Assembly: GCF_000226115.1 (NCBI RefSeq)
Contig: NC_016458.1
Coordinates: 2,046,001 to 2,110,000, forward strand
Direction: 5' to 3'
Source: Thermothielavioides terrestris NRRL 8126
Taxonomy: Eukaryota; Ascomycota; Sordariomycetes; Sordariales; Chaetomiaceae
DNA length: 64,000 bases
The position numbers and the translations under genes were made by a program. The notes beneath the pieces were generated by a model. That model searched no databases and was not told where the DNA came from. It saw only the letters and a list, made by a program, of their open reading frames with translations. The stretch's first letter is position 1; the number at the start of each line of letters is the position of its first letter. Below are positions 62,535 through 64,000 of the stretch, in pieces.

Positions 62535-64000
62535 TCACTTGATCGTCCTCTCCACCAAATCCCTGTACATGGCCTTCACGTCTTCCACATCCTGTCTGAG
62601 CTCATCGACAAGCTCGCTCTTCTCCCCCAACAGCTCCAGCGTAGTCTCGTACCGCTGCCTCACCTCGGCCACCTCGGCCTCGAGCGCCTCCGCCTTCTTC
62701 ACCGCCGCCTTGCCGTTCTCCACCTCCCGCATGAGCGCCACGATCTCGGCCCGCGCGTCGTCCCGCTGCCGCGATATCCTGGCCAGCTCCTCCCGCGCCG
62801 CCACCTTTTCGCTCTCGAGCCGGCGCACCGCCGCGCTCATGCGCTCGATCAGCTGCACCGACGGGCCGGCGGCGACGGTCGACACCGAGACCATGTCCTG
62901 CAGGACGTTCTGCGGCGGCGACGACGACGTCTCGGCACCGCCCTCGAAGGCGTCCTCGCCGCGCTGGACTTCCCTGTCCAGTGGATTGCCGCCGGGAAGG
63001 GACGGCGCTTCGGAGGTAGGGCTGAAGACGGAGAGCGGGCTGAAGATGTTGCTTGCTGGTGGTTGGGAAGGCAGGCTTGGTCGGGCCGGGGGCTGCGCAG
63101 ACGGGCGTCGGGAGAAGGGCATGCGCGATTCGAGGCCGACAACGCCGGCGTCGCTGTTGCTGGAGGGGGCTGAGATCTTGCGGGCTTTGCTGGTGAGAGT
63201 CGAGATGCCGAGGAAGTCGGTGCTGAAGGTTCGTTGGGGGTTCGTCAGCTGTGGCGAGGCCGGCCGGCTTTCGGGCTTGAGGAACGAGCCGCCGGGGAGG
63301 CCTTCCAGCCAGGACCGGGGACGCTCCGGCGGCTCTCGGAGCTGGCGTTCCTCTCTCTCGGCTTCCCATGACTGCTTTTGCTTCTCAAACTCGGCCTTGG
63401 CTTTGGCTAGTGCTGCTTCCGCTTCTTCGGCCCGTTTCGTGAGCGAGTCAAGCTTGTTCTGGTAGGATTTCACGTTTTCCTGGATAGTGGGTATCTTGGT
63501 CTTGGCTTCCTCCAGTTCCTCTTCCTGCCGCTTTGCACGGACGGCCTTCGAGGGTTAGCATATCGTCCAGGCTGGTGACGGACGAAAGGCATAGCAATAC
63601 TCACCGCTTCCCTCGCTTTCCTTCGCATCTCCGATTCCCGCTGCAACGCCTCGTCCCGCTCCTTCTCCAGCCCAGTAATGCGTGCCAGCAGCGTCGTCTC
63701 AATACCCTGCCAGTTTTCGCTCGCGATCGAGTATTGCGTCTGCAGCGTCTCTATCTGCCGCAGCAGCTTGGCCTGCGAATCACCTGCGGCGCCCGACGTC
63801 GCCTCCTCGGCCCGCACCCGCATCGCTTCCAGCTTGCCCTCCATCACCTGCACCTCGGCCTTGAGCTCGAGTTCCAGCGCCCGGGCCCGCTCGGTTGCCC
63901 GTTCAGCCTTCTCCCGTAGCTCCGTGGCTTGCGCCTTCGCGCGGTCGGCGATCAGATTCTTTTCAACTTTGAGGGCAGCCACCTCTTCCTCCAAATCCTC
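62535..64000 (-). CDS. SGM1: SGM1/TMF1 Golgi coiled-coil protein, 5' truncated by window edge
   Basis: C-terminal 468 residues of a TMF1-family golgin, which binds Rab6-type GTPases and organises Golgi vesicle traffic. Exons in window: 64000-63605 (continuing beyond the edge, in frame) and 63545-62535, with a 59-nt intron (GTGAGT..GAAG). The visible part opens with long heptad coiled coil (about residues 1-190 of the fragment). A Ser/Pro-rich disordered linker follows. The conserved TMF_TATA_bd domain ends the protein: RMSAAVRRLESEKVAAREEL, ARISRQRDDARAEIVALMRE, VRQRYETTLELLGEKSELVD, ELRQDVEDVKAMYRDLVERT. The N-terminus lies to the right of the window. The family call is firm from the C-terminal domain. 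Confidence 0.88.

Overview
The window looks like nuclear DNA of a filamentous ascomycete, most likely order Sordariales and probably Chaetomiaceae-like. The reasons are short (50-125 nt) spliceosomal introns with GTRAGT donors and CTAAC/CTGAC branch points, GC-rich third codon positions, GC-rich genes set in long non-coding stretches, and typical fungal families (Zn2Cys6 and C2H2 regulators, WSC-repeat proteins). The genus is an inference. Gene models come from reading splice sites by eye and matching family conservation. No operons, phage, CRISPR arrays or intact transposons were seen. Layout: 0.4-6 kb carries SPT2 (chromatin), NSA2 (60S ribosome assembly, 11 exons including a 2-nt exon) and, on the minus strand, a PMP24/PXMP4-type peroxisomal membrane protein. 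From 6.8 to 14.3 kb a Zn2Cys6 regulator is divergent from an FAD monooxygenase, followed by a second FAD/NAD(P) oxidoreductase. A secreted four-WSC protein lies at 14.9-16.1 kb. From 16 to 38.7 kb genes are sparse: a C2H2 regulator (21.2-23.1), a small His-, Gly- and Ala-rich protein (24.2), a hypothetical acidic-tail protein (26.7-27.5) and a bHLH regulator (30.0-31.6). A 7.1-kb stretch without a recognisable gene then ends at a tRNA-Gly/tRNA-Ala pair. From 39 kb to the end the window is dense with housekeeping genes, mostly in divergent and convergent pairs: a two-RRM protein, PEX5, REX1-like exonuclease, a Mis18/Yippee-like coiled-coil protein, a SET-MYND protein, prefoldin GIM5, an uncharacterised protein, ORC1, splicing factor PRP46, proteasome chaperone NAS6, and SGM1/TMF1, which runs off the right edge. 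Shared themes are peroxisome biogenesis (PMP24, PEX5), cell cycle and chromatin (ORC1 with two MluI cell-cycle boxes, Mis18-like, SPT2, SET-MYND) and RNA processing (NSA2, REX1, PRP46, RRM protein). The strongest oddities are at the splicing level: a 2-nt microexon in NSA2, start codons isolated or split by introns, two GC-AG introns, and two in-frame stop-free introns in the SET-MYND gene.
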